A stretch of 64,000 nucleotides of DNA from Paractinoplanes pyxinae (GCF_026626335.1 NZ_JAPNTZ010000012.1:248001-312000), one strand, 5' to 3'. Positions 50,282 through 58,360 are shown, counted from the stretch's first letter. Notes: generated from the sequence alone by a model not told the origin. Translations and numbers: made by a program.

Positions 50282-50608
50282 CCCGCTCCGGCCTGCGGTC
50301 ACCCGCCTGCCGTGCCGATCGCGCTACACGCTGCACGACGGCGCGCGCCTGCGGGCCGCCGCACGCGACGGGCTGACGTCGTCAGCCTGCGCGACGGGCT
50401 GACGTCGTCGGCCTGCGCGCGGCGGGCCAATGCCGCCGGCTTGCGCGATGGGCTGACGCCGCCGGCCTGCGCGACGGGCCGATGCCGCCAGGCTCGCCGA
50501 CCTGATCATGCGACGTCGCAGACGGTGCGCCGAAGGCTCTGAGGCGATCGGCATGGTCCTCAGCCCGCCGTGATCATCCTTCTCGCTCGTCTCGCCCCCC
50601 GCCGGCGG
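50282..50608. other. non-coding stretch with degenerate GC-rich repeats
   Basis: 327 bases between the FUSC gene and the PrsW gene with no credible gene. Short open frames here encode Arg/Ala-rich low-complexity peptides without a start context. The only structure is the 26-bp repeat set at about 50363-50495; no terminator was recognised. Confidence 0.6.
50363..50495. repeat. five imperfect ~26-bp tandem repeats
   Basis: Units of the form GCGACGGGCTGACGTCGTC + AGCCTGC, adjacent and head to tail. The first two differ by one base; the third (28 bp), fourth and fifth are more diverged. There are no unique spacers, so it is not a CRISPR array. Confidence 0.7.
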
Positions 50609-53248
50609 TTATTGCTGCTGCGGGTCGGTCGGGCGGTTCTCCGGATCGGTAGTCCCGGCAGCGGCTTCGGAGGGCGACGGCGCGAACGGCGGCGGGGTCG
50701 GGTACCCCGCAGAGGCGGGCTGGTGACCGCGATCGGCGGGGTAGCTGTAGGTCGGCTGGGTGCCGTCGCTGGCTTGGCCTCCGTGGTGCGGCTCAGCGCT
50801 GTCGGCTGGCTGGGTGCTGTCACCGGACTGGGCGCTCAGTTGGGAGCCGTCGCCGGGGTGAACGGCATAGGTGGGCTGGTCGCCGTTCGCGGTTGGGGGG
50901 CCGTAGCCCGGTTGTGCGCCATGACCATGCGAGGGCTGGCTGCCGTGACCGGGCTGTGTTCCGTAGGCAGGCTGGCTGCCGTATCTGGCCTGATCTCCGT
51001 AACTCGCCTGGCTGCCGTAACCCGCTTGGCTGCCGTAACCCGGCTGGGCTCCGCCGCCCGGCTGAGGGGCATAGCCCGGTTGCCCGGCGTATCCGGGCTG
51101 GCCGCCATACCCCGGCTGAGTGCCGTATCCGGGTTGAGGGCCGTAGCCGGGCTGTGTTCCGTGCTCGGGCTGGCCGTAGGCAGGTTGTGCCCCGCCGCCG
51201 GGTTGAGGGGCATAGCCCTGCTGCCCGGCAGATCCCGGCTGACCGCCGTACCCGGGCTGGCCGCCGTACCCGGGCTGGCCGCCGTACCCGGGCTGAGTGC
51301 CGTACCCGGGCTGAGTGCCGTACCCGGGCTGAGTGCCGTACCCGGGCTGAGTGCCGTACCCGGGCTGAGTGCCGTACCCGGGCTGAGTGCCGTACCCGGG
51401 CTGAGTGCCGTATCCGGGCTGAGTGCCATACCCGGCCTGGCTGCCATATCCCGCCTGGCCGCCGTAAGCAGGTTGGGCCCCTTGTTCGGGCTGGCCGTAA
51501 GCGGGTTGTGTCCCGTAGCTGGACTGGGAGGCGGAGCCCTGTTGCCCGCCATATCCGGGCTGGCCGCCATACCCAGGCTGGGGGCCGTATCTGGGCTGGG
51601 GGCCGTTCCCAGGCTGGGAGCCGTATCCGGGCTGAGCGCTGTATCCGCCGGGGTGAGCGCCGTAGCCGGGCCAGGGGGCGTAGCCGGGCGGTGGGCCGTA
51701 AGCGCCGCTGGTCGGCTGGGGGCCGTAGGCCGGTTGCCCGGCATAGGGGTGAGCGGGTCCGGCGTACGCCAATTGCGGGACGCGGATCGGTAGCGGGACC
51801 ACCGGCTCGGCCGGGGGTGGCACTGTGCGCGTCACGCCGTCCGGGAAGGCGATCTGGTAGTTGTGGCCGTCCCAGAAGGCTTGCGGCGCCTGGGGGTCCT
51901 TGGCTGTGAAGACCGATCGGTACTCGAGGATTTCGGTGAGTAGGCGCTGTTCCTCGGCCGCCGCGCGGTGCAGGTCTTGTGGCTTGCGGTCGAGGCCGCG
52001 GTTCATGCCGTCGCGTAGGAGGGCCAACTGCGTCGAGGCGAACTGGAAGCTCTTCATTGCCTTCTGGCCGGCGTCGCCCGCTACCCGGCGGGCCCACTGG
52101 CGGGCCGAGTAGCGCCGGCCCAGACTGCCCAGCGCGGCCACCTCGGGCGGCGAGAACCAGCCGGTCGAGACGTAGAACGGCAGCACCCGTTCGGTGAGCC
52201 GGCCCTCCCAGGCGCGCAGCGCGATGGCGAAGCCGACGACCGCGAAGAAGAACGGGACCATGAAGCCCAGATAGCCGTACAGCATGATCAGCGGTTGCGA
52301 CAGGTTGACCGAGAGCGTCGGCAGCAGATTGAACGTGCCGTGCAGGATCATCGCCAGCAGCAGGCCGGCGATCGGCGCCAGCCAGCGCACCCGGCGGTCG
52401 CCGGAGCGGGCCGCGATGCCCAGGCCGATGCCGGTCATGGCCGAGAACAGCGGGTGGGCGAAGCCGGTGAACAGGATGCGCACGATGAAGATGGCGAACA
52501 GGTTCTGCAGGCCGGTGGCGGGACCGTACTGCTCGACGCCCGCCTGGTAGCCGTGTTCGCCCAGGTAGAGCACGTTTTCCACCATGGCGAAGCCGAGCGC
52601 CGACATGCCGAGGTAGACGATGCCATCGGTGATGCCGGACCATTCGGCGCGCCGCCGCCAGAACAGCAGGAGCGGGCCGGCCGCCTTCATCAGCTCTTCG
52701 ATGAACGGCGCCACCAGCACCGCCACCAGGGCGTCGGGCAGGCCGATCTTTTCGAACAGGATGGCCGAACCCGTGTTGACCAGCAGCGCCACGGCGGTGG
52801 CGATGGCCGCGCCCCAGGCGAAGCAGAAGGCCAGGTAGCGGATGGGCTCGGGCTCGTAGCGGTCGAGCCAGAGGAAGGCCGCCACCAGCAGCGGAACCGG
52901 CAGCACGGCGGCCGTCAGGCCGATGACCAGGCCGGTGACGCCGATGTTGACGCCCAGGAACAGCAGCATGCCGATGGCGCCGGCCAGCAGGAACGAGACG
53001 ACGCCGGCGATCGGCAGCCACCGCCGCCACCCGGTCCGGCGTGCCGCGACCGACAAGCCCGTACCCGGCATGACATCAGTGGCGACGCCCGCGGTCGGCT
53101 CAAAAGAAGGAGCGGCGGCCGCGGTCGGCTCCAGGGAGGAAGCAGAGGAGGGCGCGACGGCAGCAGTCGGCTCGCCCTGAGAAGACGCCGGAGAGGCCGG
53201 CGGGGAGGAAGGCGGAGGAGCTGACTGGTCGGGCGGGACGTCGGCCAT
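50609..53248 (-). CDS. prsW: PrsW-family intramembrane metalloprotease with long Gly-Tyr-Gln-Pro repeat tail
   Basis: 879 residues. After a disordered Pro/Ser/Ala N-terminus (~1-70) there are about eight membrane helices (~78-345) carrying the PrsW motifs: Glu184-Glu185 in FIEELMKAAG, Glu224 in MVENVLYLGE, His265 in AHPLFSAMTG and His303 in LHGTFNLLP. PrsW proteins cut membrane-embedded substrates such as anti-sigma factors. Residues ~350-490 are a soluble helical domain. The last ~380 residues are a disordered tail built from G-Y-G-x-Q-P units, with eight GTQPGY and three GGQPGY copies in a row. The ATG at 53248 has TACGCT 6 bases upstream (leaderless). The protease assignment is firm; the role of the tail is unknown. 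Confidence 0.85.
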   Translation of the reverse strand: MADVPPDQSAPPPSSPPASPASSQGEPTAAVAPSSASSLEPTAAAAPSFEPTAGVATDVMPGTGLSVAARRTGWRRWLPIAGVVSFLLAGAIGMLLFLGVNIGVTGLVIGLTAAVLPVPLLVAAFLWLDRYEPEPIRYLAFCFAWGAAIATAVALLVNTGSAILFEKIGLPDALVAVLVAPFIEELMKAAGPLLLFWRRRAEWSGITDGIVYLGMSALGFAMVENVLYLGEHGYQAGVEQYGPATGLQNLFAIFIVRILFTGFAHPLFSAMTGIGLGIAARSGDRRVRWLAPIAGLLLAMILHGTFNLLPTLSVNLSQPLIMLYGYLGFMVPFFFAVVGFAIALRAWEGRLTERVLPFYVSTGWFSPPEVAALGSLGRRYSARQWARRVAGDAGQKAMKSFQFASTQLALLRDGMNRGLDRKPQDLHRAAAEEQRLLTEILEYRSVFTAKDPQAPQAFWDGHNYQIAFPDGVTRTVPPPAEPVVPLPIRVPQLAYAGPAHPYAGQPAYGPQPTSGAYGPPPGYAPWPGYGAHPGGYSAQPGYGSQPGNGPQPRYGPQPGYGGQPGYGGQQGSASQSSYGTQPAYGQPEQGAQPAYGGQAGYGSQAGYGTQPGYGTQPGYGTQPGYGTQPGYGTQPGYGTQPGYGTQPGYGTQPGYGGQPGYGGQPGYGGQPGSAGQQGYAPQPGGGAQPAYGQPEHGTQPGYGPQPGYGTQPGYGGQPGYAGQPGYAPQPGGGAQPGYGSQAGYGSQASYGDQARYGSQPAYGTQPGHGSQPSHGHGAQPGYGPPTANGDQPTYAVHPGDGSQLSAQSGDSTQPADSAEPHHGGQASDGTQPTYSYPADRGHQPASAGYPTPPPFAPSPSEAAAGTTDPENRPTDPQQQ
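51247..51426 (-). repeat. ten near-identical 18-bp tandem repeats in the PrsW tail
   Basis: CGTACCCGGGCTGAGTGC (+ strand) repeats in phase at 51247, 51265, 51283, 51301 and so on to 51409. Copies are identical except GGCCGC/GAGTGC at the ends of the first units and CGTATCC in the last. Each encodes a G-Y-G-(T/G)-Q-P unit. Near-identity at DNA level indicates recent slippage or recombination. Confidence 0.9.
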
Positions 53249-53254
53249 GTGGCC

Positions 53255-53260
53255 AGCGTA
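53255..53260 (-). promoter_or_regulatory. putative -10 box TACGCT for leaderless prsW
   Basis: Minus-strand TANNNT hexamer 6 bases before the ATG at 53248; no ribosome binding site. Confidence 0.45.
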
Positions 53261-53317
53261 GTCACCCGATAGGCGACAAGCCGCCCCGAGTCGCTTCCTG
53301 CATGATCAAGACAGGCG

Positions 53318-53656
53318 TCAGAGATAGAGCCCGGTGCCATCCGGTTCGACCCTGACGGCGGCAACGGCGTGCACGTCCCGCTCGCGGAGCAGCACATACT
53401 CCCGCCCGTGCAGTTCGACCTCGGACCGGTCGTCGGGATCGAAGAGAACCCGGTCGCCCACGACGATCGAGCGGACGTTGGGCCCGACACCCACCGCGGT
53501 GGCCCACGAGAGCCGCCGGCCCATCGACGCCGTGGCCGGGATGACGATGCCGGCCGTGGAGCGCCGCTCGCCCTCGCCCCCGTCCTGACGGACGAGTACG
53601 CGGTCGTGCAGCATGCGGATCGGCAGTCCGCTCTCGGTCCGGGTGTCGGTGCTCAC
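53318..53656 (-). CDS. GroES-like co-chaperone family protein
   Basis: 112 residues with a Cpn10-like beta-barrel: LHDRVLVRQDGGEGERRSTAGIVIP is the classic N-terminal strand and mobile-loop stem. Later come GVGPNVRSIVVGDRVLFDPDD and HGREYVLLRERDVHAV. It differs from true GroES in the mobile-loop region and has an extended C-terminus (AVRVEPDGTGLYL). It is not next to groEL and lacks a CIRCE element, so it may be a paralogue with a different role. GTG 53656 is set by the minus-strand TACCGT box (53665-53670) 8 bases upstream. Divergent from the AI-2E transporter gene, 69 bases apart. Confidence 0.78.
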   Translation of the reverse strand: MSTDTRTESGLPIRMLHDRVLVRQDGGEGERRSTAGIVIPATASMGRRLSWATAVGVGPNVRSIVVGDRVLFDPDDRSEVELHGREYVLLRERDVHAVAAVRVEPDGTGLYL

Positions 53657-53664
53657 GACTGCTG

Positions 53665-53670
53665 ACGGTA
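53665..53670 (-). promoter_or_regulatory. putative -10 box TACCGT for leaderless GroES-like gene
   Basis: Minus-strand TANNNT hexamer 8 bases before GTG 53656. Confidence 0.45.
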
Positions 53671-53713
53671 CGCCGCTCGCCGTGGCAGCCACCGTGGGGG
53701 AGCGTGCAGCCAC

Positions 53714-53719
53714 TAGGTT
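53714..53719 (+). promoter_or_regulatory. putative -10 box TAGGTT for leaderless AI-2E transporter gene
   Basis: TANNNT hexamer ending 6 bases before GTG 53726; no ribosome binding site. Confidence 0.5.
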
Positions 53720-53725
53720 GTACCG

Positions 53726-54979
53726 GTGAGCCGGTTGCAGCGAGTCCGGGAGAATTTCAAGCGCGCCTATGAGTCGGGCCGCGATTCGGTGCGCCTGGCT
53801 CGCGAGGATTCGCACACCGAGCCGGACGCCGAGGTCGAATTCGCCCCGCCGCCGCCCGAGCCGGACGAGGTGCACCACTCGACCAGCAGCCGGGACGACG
53901 CCGAGGTGCCGCATTCGCTGCGCATCGCCGCGGCCTGGGGCTGGCGGCTGATCGTGGTCGGCCTGGTCGGCTGGGCGTTGCTGCGGTTCGTCGGCATCAT
54001 CAGCGTGGTCGTCATCCCGCTGGCGGTGTCGCTGCTGCTGTCGGCCCTGCTGGCGCCCGCGGTCGGCTGGCTGCGCCGGTTGCGCCTGCCGCCGTCGCTG
54101 GCCACGTTCTTCGTGTTGATCTGTGGCCTGGCCGCGGTGGCGGGAACGCTGACGCTGGTGATCACCCAGTTCGTGAACGGTCTGCCGCAGCTCACCGAGG
54201 GCGCCACGGCGGGCATCCGGACCATTCAGGAGTGGGCCAAGACCGGGCCCCTGCACCTGTCGGACGACCAGGTCAACCAGGCCATCGACAACGCGCAGGA
54301 CTGGATCAACTCGAACACCGCGTCGCTGACCTCGACCGGCATCGCCACCGCGGCCACCGTGTTCGAAGTGCTGACCGGCGCCGTCCTGGTGCTGTTCTCG
54401 ACGTTCTTCTTCCTGCGGGACGGCCGCAAGATCTGGCGTTTCATCGTGCGGCTGTTCCCGGTGAACGCCCGGTGGTCGCTGGCCGACGCCGGGGACGCCT
54501 CGTGGGTCACGCTGGGCGCCTACGTGCGGGCCACCGTGCTGGTCGCCTTCATCGACGCCGTCGGTATCGGCATCGCCCTGGTGATCCTGGACATCCCGTT
54601 CCCGTTCCCGCTGGCCGCGCTGGTCTTCCTGGGCGCGTTCATCCCGATCGTGGGCGCGAGCATCTCGGGGGCGGTCGCCGTGCTGGTCGCGTTGGTCGAC
54701 CAGGGCTGGGTGATCGCGCTGATCGTGCTGGGCGCGGTGATCCTGGTCCAGCAGGTCGAGGGGCACATCCTGCAGCCGCTGATCATGGGCCGGGCGGTGG
54801 CGATCCATCCGCTGGCCGTGATCGTCGGGATCGCCTCGGGAGTGGTGCTGGCCGGCATCATCGGCGCGTTGATCGCCGTGCCTCTGATCGCCGTGCTCAA
54901 CACGGGCGTACGCCGTCTCGCGCGCCGCAGACCAGAAGTGCCGCCGTCCGCCGTGGTGGTGGCGGGCGGCGGCACTTAA
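53726..54979 (+). CDS. AI-2E family transporter (PerM/TqsA-like)
   Basis: 417-residue membrane protein. An acidic/Pro-rich cytoplasmic N-terminus (~1-65) is followed by about eight helices. The family core is visible: VIPLAVSLLLSALLAPAVGWLRR near the N-terminus, FSTFFFLRDG in the middle, and the C-terminal LGAFIPIVGASISGAVAVLVAL, QQVEGHILQPLIMGRAVAIHPLAVIV and GIIGALIAVPLIAVLN. The family contains the E. coli AI-2 exporter TqsA and sodium/proton antiporters, so the substrate is open. Ends 7 bases from the convergent DUF1416 gene. Confidence 0.88.
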   Translation: MSRLQRVRENFKRAYESGRDSVRLAREDSHTEPDAEVEFAPPPPEPDEVHHSTSSRDDAEVPHSLRIAAAWGWRLIVVGLVGWALLRFVGIISVVVIPLAVSLLLSALLAPAVGWLRRLRLPPSLATFFVLICGLAAVAGTLTLVITQFVNGLPQLTEGATAGIRTIQEWAKTGPLHLSDDQVNQAIDNAQDWINSNTASLTSTGIATAATVFEVLTGAVLVLFSTFFFLRDGRKIWRFIVRLFPVNARWSLADAGDASWVTLGAYVRATVLVAFIDAVGIGIALVILDIPFPFPLAALVFLGAFIPIVGASISGAVAVLVALVDQGWVIALIVLGAVILVQQVEGHILQPLIMGRAVAIHPLAVIVGIASGVVLAGIIGALIAVPLIAVLNTGVRRLARRRPEVPPSAVVVAGGGT

Positions 54980-54986
54980 AAAACAA

Positions 54987-55316
54987 CTAAGCGGGGCTGA
55001 CGCTGAGGCCGACCTCGTTGACGCCGACCGTGGCGTCCACGACGACCTCGCCGTTACCGCTGCGCGAAAGGGCGCGCAGCGTCCACGAGCCGGGCGCCGC
55101 GAAGAAGCGGAAGACGCCCTCGGGCGACGAGACCACCTCGGCGGTGAACTCGCCGGTCGAGTCGAGCAGACGCACGTACGCGCCACCGACGGGTTCGCCG
55201 TCGGCGTTCTGCACGATGCCGGTGAGCACCGTCTCGCGGTTCAGGTCCACGTGGGCGGGCACGGGCGCCGACTGGTCGGGCGCCGCGCAGCCGGCCGCGA
55301 CATTGGGAGAAGTCAT
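54987..55316 (-). CDS. DUF1416 domain protein (carboxypeptidase-regulatory-like beta-sandwich)
   Basis: 109 residues. LTGIVQNADGEPVGGAYVRLLDSTGEFTAEVVSSPEGVFRFFAAPGSWTLRAL is a transthyretin-like beta-sandwich repeat typical of DUF1416, which in actinobacteria follows the sulfurtransferase gene. The conserved AAGCAAPDQ near the N-terminus carries a single Cys. ATG 55316 has GGGAAGG upstream and starts 2 bases after the sulfurtransferase stop, so they form an operon. The precise role in sulfur transfer is unknown. Confidence 0.8.
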   Translation of the reverse strand: MTSPNVAAGCAAPDQSAPVPAHVDLNRETVLTGIVQNADGEPVGGAYVRLLDSTGEFTAEVVSSPEGVFRFFAAPGSWTLRALSRSGNGEVVVDATVGVNEVGLSVSPA

Positions 55317-55318
55317 GG

Positions 55319-56167
55319 TCACGCCTTCCCGGGCTCGTCGCCGAGGGCGATCGGCACGCCGATGAGCGAGCCGTACTCGGTCCACGAGCCGTCGTAGTTC
55401 TTGACGTTCTGCTGGCCCAGCAGCTCCTTGAGCACGAACCAGGTGTGCGAGGAGCGCTCGCCGATGCGGCAGTAGGCGATGGTGTCCTTGCTGCCGTCGA
55501 GGCCGGCGTCGCCATAGATCTTGGCCAGCTCGTCGTCGGACTTGAAGGTGCCGTCCTCGTTGGCCGCCTTGCTCCACGGCACGCTGATCGCGGTCGGGAT
55601 GTGGCCGCCGCGCTGCGACTGCTCCTGCGGCAGGTGGGCCGGGGCGAGCAGGCGACCGGCGAACTCGTCGGGGCTGCGCACGTCGACCAGGTTCTTGACG
55701 CCGATGGCCTCGACGACCTCGTCGCGGAAGGCGCGGATCGACAGGTCGGGCGCCTGGGCCGAGTAGCTGGTCTTCTCGCGGACCGGCACGTCCTTGGTGT
55801 ACGGGCGGGCGTCGAGCTCCCACTTCTTGCGGCCACCGTCGAGCAGCTTGACCTGGTCGTGGCCGTACAGCTTGAAGTACCAGTACGCGTACGCGGCGAA
55901 CCAGTTGTTGTTGCCGCCGTACAGAATCACCGTGTCGTCGTTGGAGATGCCGCGCTCGGACAGCAGGGCGCCGAACTGCTCCTGGTTGACGAAGTCGCGC
56001 CGGACCGGGTCCTGCAGGTCCTTCTTCCAGTCGATCTTGATGGCGCCGGGGATGTGTCCGCCGTCGTAGGCGGTGGTGTCCTCGTCGACCTCGACGAAGA
56101 CCAGGCCCGGGGTGTCGAGGTTCTGCTCGGCCCAGTCGGCCGAGACGAGTGCGGTGTCGCGACTCAT
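55319..56167 (-). CDS. sseA: thiosulfate sulfurtransferase (two-domain rhodanese)
   Basis: 282 residues, two rhodanese domains. The N-terminal one (~5-125) is non-catalytic. The C-terminal one (~150-280) holds Cys233 in AYCRIGERSS, the C-R-x-G-E-R active-site loop of CysA2/SseA-type thiosulfate sulfurtransferases that transfer sulfane sulfur to cyanide or other thiols. The start ATG 56167 has AAGGGAGTGA upstream. It lies 181 bases after a poly-cysteine leader peptide and upstream of DUF1416, so expression is probably attenuated by cysteine supply. The symbol is used by family; CysA is an equivalent name in actinobacteria. Confidence 0.88.
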   Translation of the reverse strand: MSRDTALVSADWAEQNLDTPGLVFVEVDEDTTAYDGGHIPGAIKIDWKKDLQDPVRRDFVNQEQFGALLSERGISNDDTVILYGGNNNWFAAYAYWYFKLYGHDQVKLLDGGRKKWELDARPYTKDVPVREKTSYSAQAPDLSIRAFRDEVVEAIGVKNLVDVRSPDEFAGRLLAPAHLPQEQSQRGGHIPTAISVPWSKAANEDGTFKSDDELAKIYGDAGLDGSKDTIAYCRIGERSSHTWFVLKELLGQQNVKNYDGSWTEYGSLIGVPIALGDEPGKA

Positions 56168-56343
56168 CAGGTCACTCCCTTGTCAGGTGAGAGATAGGGG
56201 TGAGTCAGCGCACGGAGTTTGGTGTCGCACCGCGCGCGGGACCCAGTGGAGATGGAATGGATCTCGAGCTGTCGTGCGACGGCGCCACGAATCCGGCTGC
56301 GTTGCCGGCGGGGAGAGAGCTAGAAGGTGCTCAGCACACGTGG

Positions 56344-56361
56344 CCCCGTCAGATGACGGGG
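56344..56361 (-). promoter_or_regulatory. hairpin over the end of the poly-cysteine leader, candidate attenuator element
   Basis: CCCCGTCA-TC-TGACGGGG (minus strand) is a perfect 8-bp stem that contains the last codons and stop of the leader ORF. A ribosome stalled on the upstream Cys codons would change whether it forms. Confidence 0.5.
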
Positions 56362-56426
56362 CGACACAGGCAGGCGGCCATGCGGCACAGGTCGACCGCA
56401 CGCCTCTTGGTGAGCAACAGGCTCAT
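56349..56426 (-). CDS. cysteine-responsive attenuator leader peptide
   Basis: 25-residue peptide, too short for ordinary gene calls. It begins MSLLLTKRRAVDLCR and ends AACLCRPVI, with three cysteines at 14, 19 and 21. This K-R-R-A-V-D-L-C-R ... C-L-C-R form is the conserved actinobacterial leader found ahead of sulfur-assimilation genes; poly-cysteine leaderless small ORFs in mycobacteria are known cysteine-responsive attenuators. ATG 56426 has TAGGGT 8 bases upstream and no ribosome binding site, so translation is leaderless. The next gene, the sulfurtransferase, is the presumed target. Confidence 0.85.
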   Translation of the reverse strand: MSLLLTKRRAVDLCRMAACLCRPVI

Positions 56427-56434
56427 GAGAACGG

Positions 56435-56440
56435 ACCCTA
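56435..56440 (-). promoter_or_regulatory. -10 box TAGGGT of the leaderless cysteine attenuator transcript
   Basis: Minus-strand TANNNT hexamer 8 bases before the leader-peptide ATG. Confidence 0.55.
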
Positions 56441-56497
56441 CCAGCGCTTCACGTGCTGGTAACAGAGTCCGACCACGATCCGGGAAGGAGGCCGAGC

Positions 56498-57292
56498 TCA
56501 CAGACCGCCCGCGTTGAGTGACACGTTGTCGGCGCCGGCGGTGAACCGGAGGCCGTCGGGCGTGGGTTCGACCTTCTGCACGGCGAGCTTCAGCGGCAGC
56601 TCCGGCACCCGCAGATCGACCGAGAGCTTCTGTACGTAACTGTTGATCAGATTGCGGATCAGCGGCACGTTGGGCAGGTTCGCCGCCGTGACGTCGGAGA
56701 AGCGCACCTGCACCACGCCCTCCTTGACGGTCACCTCGGCCGTGCCGGAAACGTCGAAGGTCTGACCCAGAGCCTGTACGGGCGCGCTGCCCACGAGTTT
56801 GCCGTCGCGCTCGGCCAGCTTGAGCCCGGGCTGGCCGATCAGCTCGGCCAGCTGCGGATAGTCGATCACGCCGGTGCCGGTCACCGTCTTCGCCACGATG
56901 TCGCCGTTGCCGCTGCGGATGGTGTCGAGCGGCGCGTTGACGTTGTCGGCGTTCACGTCCAGGTTGCCCACCCGGACGGTCCGGTTGTTGCCGGCCGGGC
57001 CCGAGAGGTTGGCCAGCTTGATCCGGATGCGCTCGTAGTTCCCGTCGAGCACCTGGGTCAGGAAGGGCACGCCCTCGATCGTCACGTCCGGCTTCTCGCT
57101 GGTCGCCTTCTGATCGGCGATCTGCTCACTGACCCGGTCGCCGATCATGCGCTCGGCGTAGCCGGCGGCGAACCGGTCGAGCGCCACCAGGACACCGGCC
57201 AGCAGGATCAGCAGCACGATCAGGGTGATGAGCAGGCGGCGTCCCCACCGCTTCTTGCGCGGGCGCTCAGTGCCGTAGACCTCGCCGCTCAC
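56498..57292 (-). CDS. DUF2993 (LmeA-like) lipid-binding domain protein, membrane anchored
   Basis: 264 residues. Basic RPRKKRWGRR precedes one membrane helix (LLITLIVLLILLAGVLVAL); the rest is extracytoplasmic. The DUF2993 pattern is clear: VTIEGVPFLTQVLDGNYERIRIKLANL (G-x-P-F-L-T-Q-x-x-x-G-x-Y), ADNVNAPL, and KLAVQKVEPTPDGLRFTAGADNVSL at the C-terminus. The mycobacterial member LmeA acts in lipomannan maturation and binds phosphoinositides; function here is inferred to be envelope-lipid related. GTG 57292 is chosen for its GGAAGGA site; an ATG at 57343 would add 17 residues without a good binding site. Confidence 0.78.
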   Translation of the reverse strand: MSGEVYGTERPRKKRWGRRLLITLIVLLILLAGVLVALDRFAAGYAERMIGDRVSEQIADQKATSEKPDVTIEGVPFLTQVLDGNYERIRIKLANLSGPAGNNRTVRVGNLDVNADNVNAPLDTIRSGNGDIVAKTVTGTGVIDYPQLAELIGQPGLKLAERDGKLVGSAPVQALGQTFDVSGTAEVTVKEGVVQVRFSDVTAANLPNVPLIRNLINSYVQKLSVDLRVPELPLKLAVQKVEPTPDGLRFTAGADNVSLNAGGL

Positions 57293-57370
57293 CGACCGTC
57301 CTTCCGCCGAACTGCCGAGCCGAAACTGCCGAGAACCGTACATGCCCCTATCGAGGGCCCGGCGAAACTG

Positions 57371-58360
57371 CTAAGCGAGGAACCAATGGCTCAGGGCGTA
57401 CGTGACCGGGGCGAGCAGAGCGAAAGCGCCCAGCGGCCCCTGCATGTGCCGGGCCACCCAGAAGGTCGGCGCGTCACCGGCCAGCCGGCGGTCGGCCTGC
57501 CCGAAGTTGACCGCCAGGTCGACCAGGTGCGCCACCAGCACCGCGATCAGGCCCAGCACGGCGCCCTTGGCCGGCGTGAACGGCAGCACCAGCCGGCTGC
57601 CCAGCGCGGCCGCGGCCAGCGTGCCGAGCATCGCCCCGAGCACGATCCCGGCGGCGCCGCGGGGCACCTGGGCGGCCAGGCGGGGCTTGGGGAAGACCGC
57701 GTCGGTGCCGCGGGCGACCAGCAGAGCCACCCCGGCGGCGACGGCGCACACGGTCAGAGCCTGCGTGCCCACCTCCTGCCGGGTCAGGATGATCGGGATC
57801 GCGTACGCGACGACGCCCGCCACGATCACCAGCGTGGTCCGCCACGAGTCGGTCACGCGCTTGCGGTCCTCGGCCCGGATGAGCTGGCCGAGCACCGCCG
57901 CGACGAAGCCGCCCAGGGTCACCCAGACCATCGGCAGGAAGGCGGCCCGCGTACTGGTGACGGCGATGTAGTCGGCCACCAGGGCGACCACCACGCAGAC
58001 CCCGGCCGTGATGGCCGCGGCCGGCGGGGCCAGCGCCATCACCCAGGCCAGCAGGGCCAGCAGCTGAACCCCGAACAGCACGATGGCGTACGGCATTCGC
58101 GAGTCGGGCGCCGAGGTCAGGGCGCCCAGCACGAGGCCGGCCGCGAGCAGCCCGGCGAACCCGGCGATGGCCAGCGACAGCTCGCGGCGGACGGGAACGA
58201 CCTCGACCTCGCCGAACTCGTCGTCCTCGCCCTCGTCGGGTTCGTTCTGGCTGACGACGTCGGGTTCGGGCTCCTCCCGGAAGCCGGCGGACGGGCGCTT
58301 GCCGCCGCCCCGCGCGATCTCGCGTGAGGCGTCGGCGTCCCAGGACTCGTCCTGCGGCAT
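57371..58360 (-). CDS. polytopic membrane protein with acidic N-terminus, function unknown
   Basis: 329 residues. The first ~75 are soluble and acidic (EPEPDVVSQNEPDEGEDDEFGEVEVV). About eight to nine hydrophobic segments follow, from LSLAIAGFAGLLAAGLVLGAL to LGAFALLAPVTYALSHW. No motif recognised; similar proteins occur in actinobacteria next to glnR/mshD. ATG 58360 (PQDESWDADAS) is preferred over readings from 58663 because upstream residues lack coding character and overlap the promoter region of the divergent regulator. No clear ribosome binding site. Confidence 0.65.
   Translation of the reverse strand: MPQDESWDADASREIARGGGKRPSAGFREEPEPDVVSQNEPDEGEDDEFGEVEVVPVRRELSLAIAGFAGLLAAGLVLGALTSAPDSRMPYAIVLFGVQLLALLAWVMALAPPAAAITAGVCVVVALVADYIAVTSTRAAFLPMVWVTLGGFVAAVLGQLIRAEDRKRVTDSWRTTLVIVAGVVAYAIPIILTRQEVGTQALTVCAVAAGVALLVARGTDAVFPKPRLAAQVPRGAAGIVLGAMLGTLAAAALGSRLVLPFTPAKGAVLGLIAVLVAHLVDLAVNFGQADRRLAGDAPTFWVARHMQGPLGAFALLAPVTYALSHWFLA

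Noticed and set aside
50363..50495. CRISPR array
   Set aside because: The units are contiguous with no unique spacers, and no cas gene is present in the window.
53657..55186. Long minus-strand frame extending the GroES-like gene through the AI-2E transporter and DUF1416 genes
   Set aside because: It is the antisense shadow of the transporter gene; the residues are His/Asp/Arg/Gln-repetitive and unlike protein.
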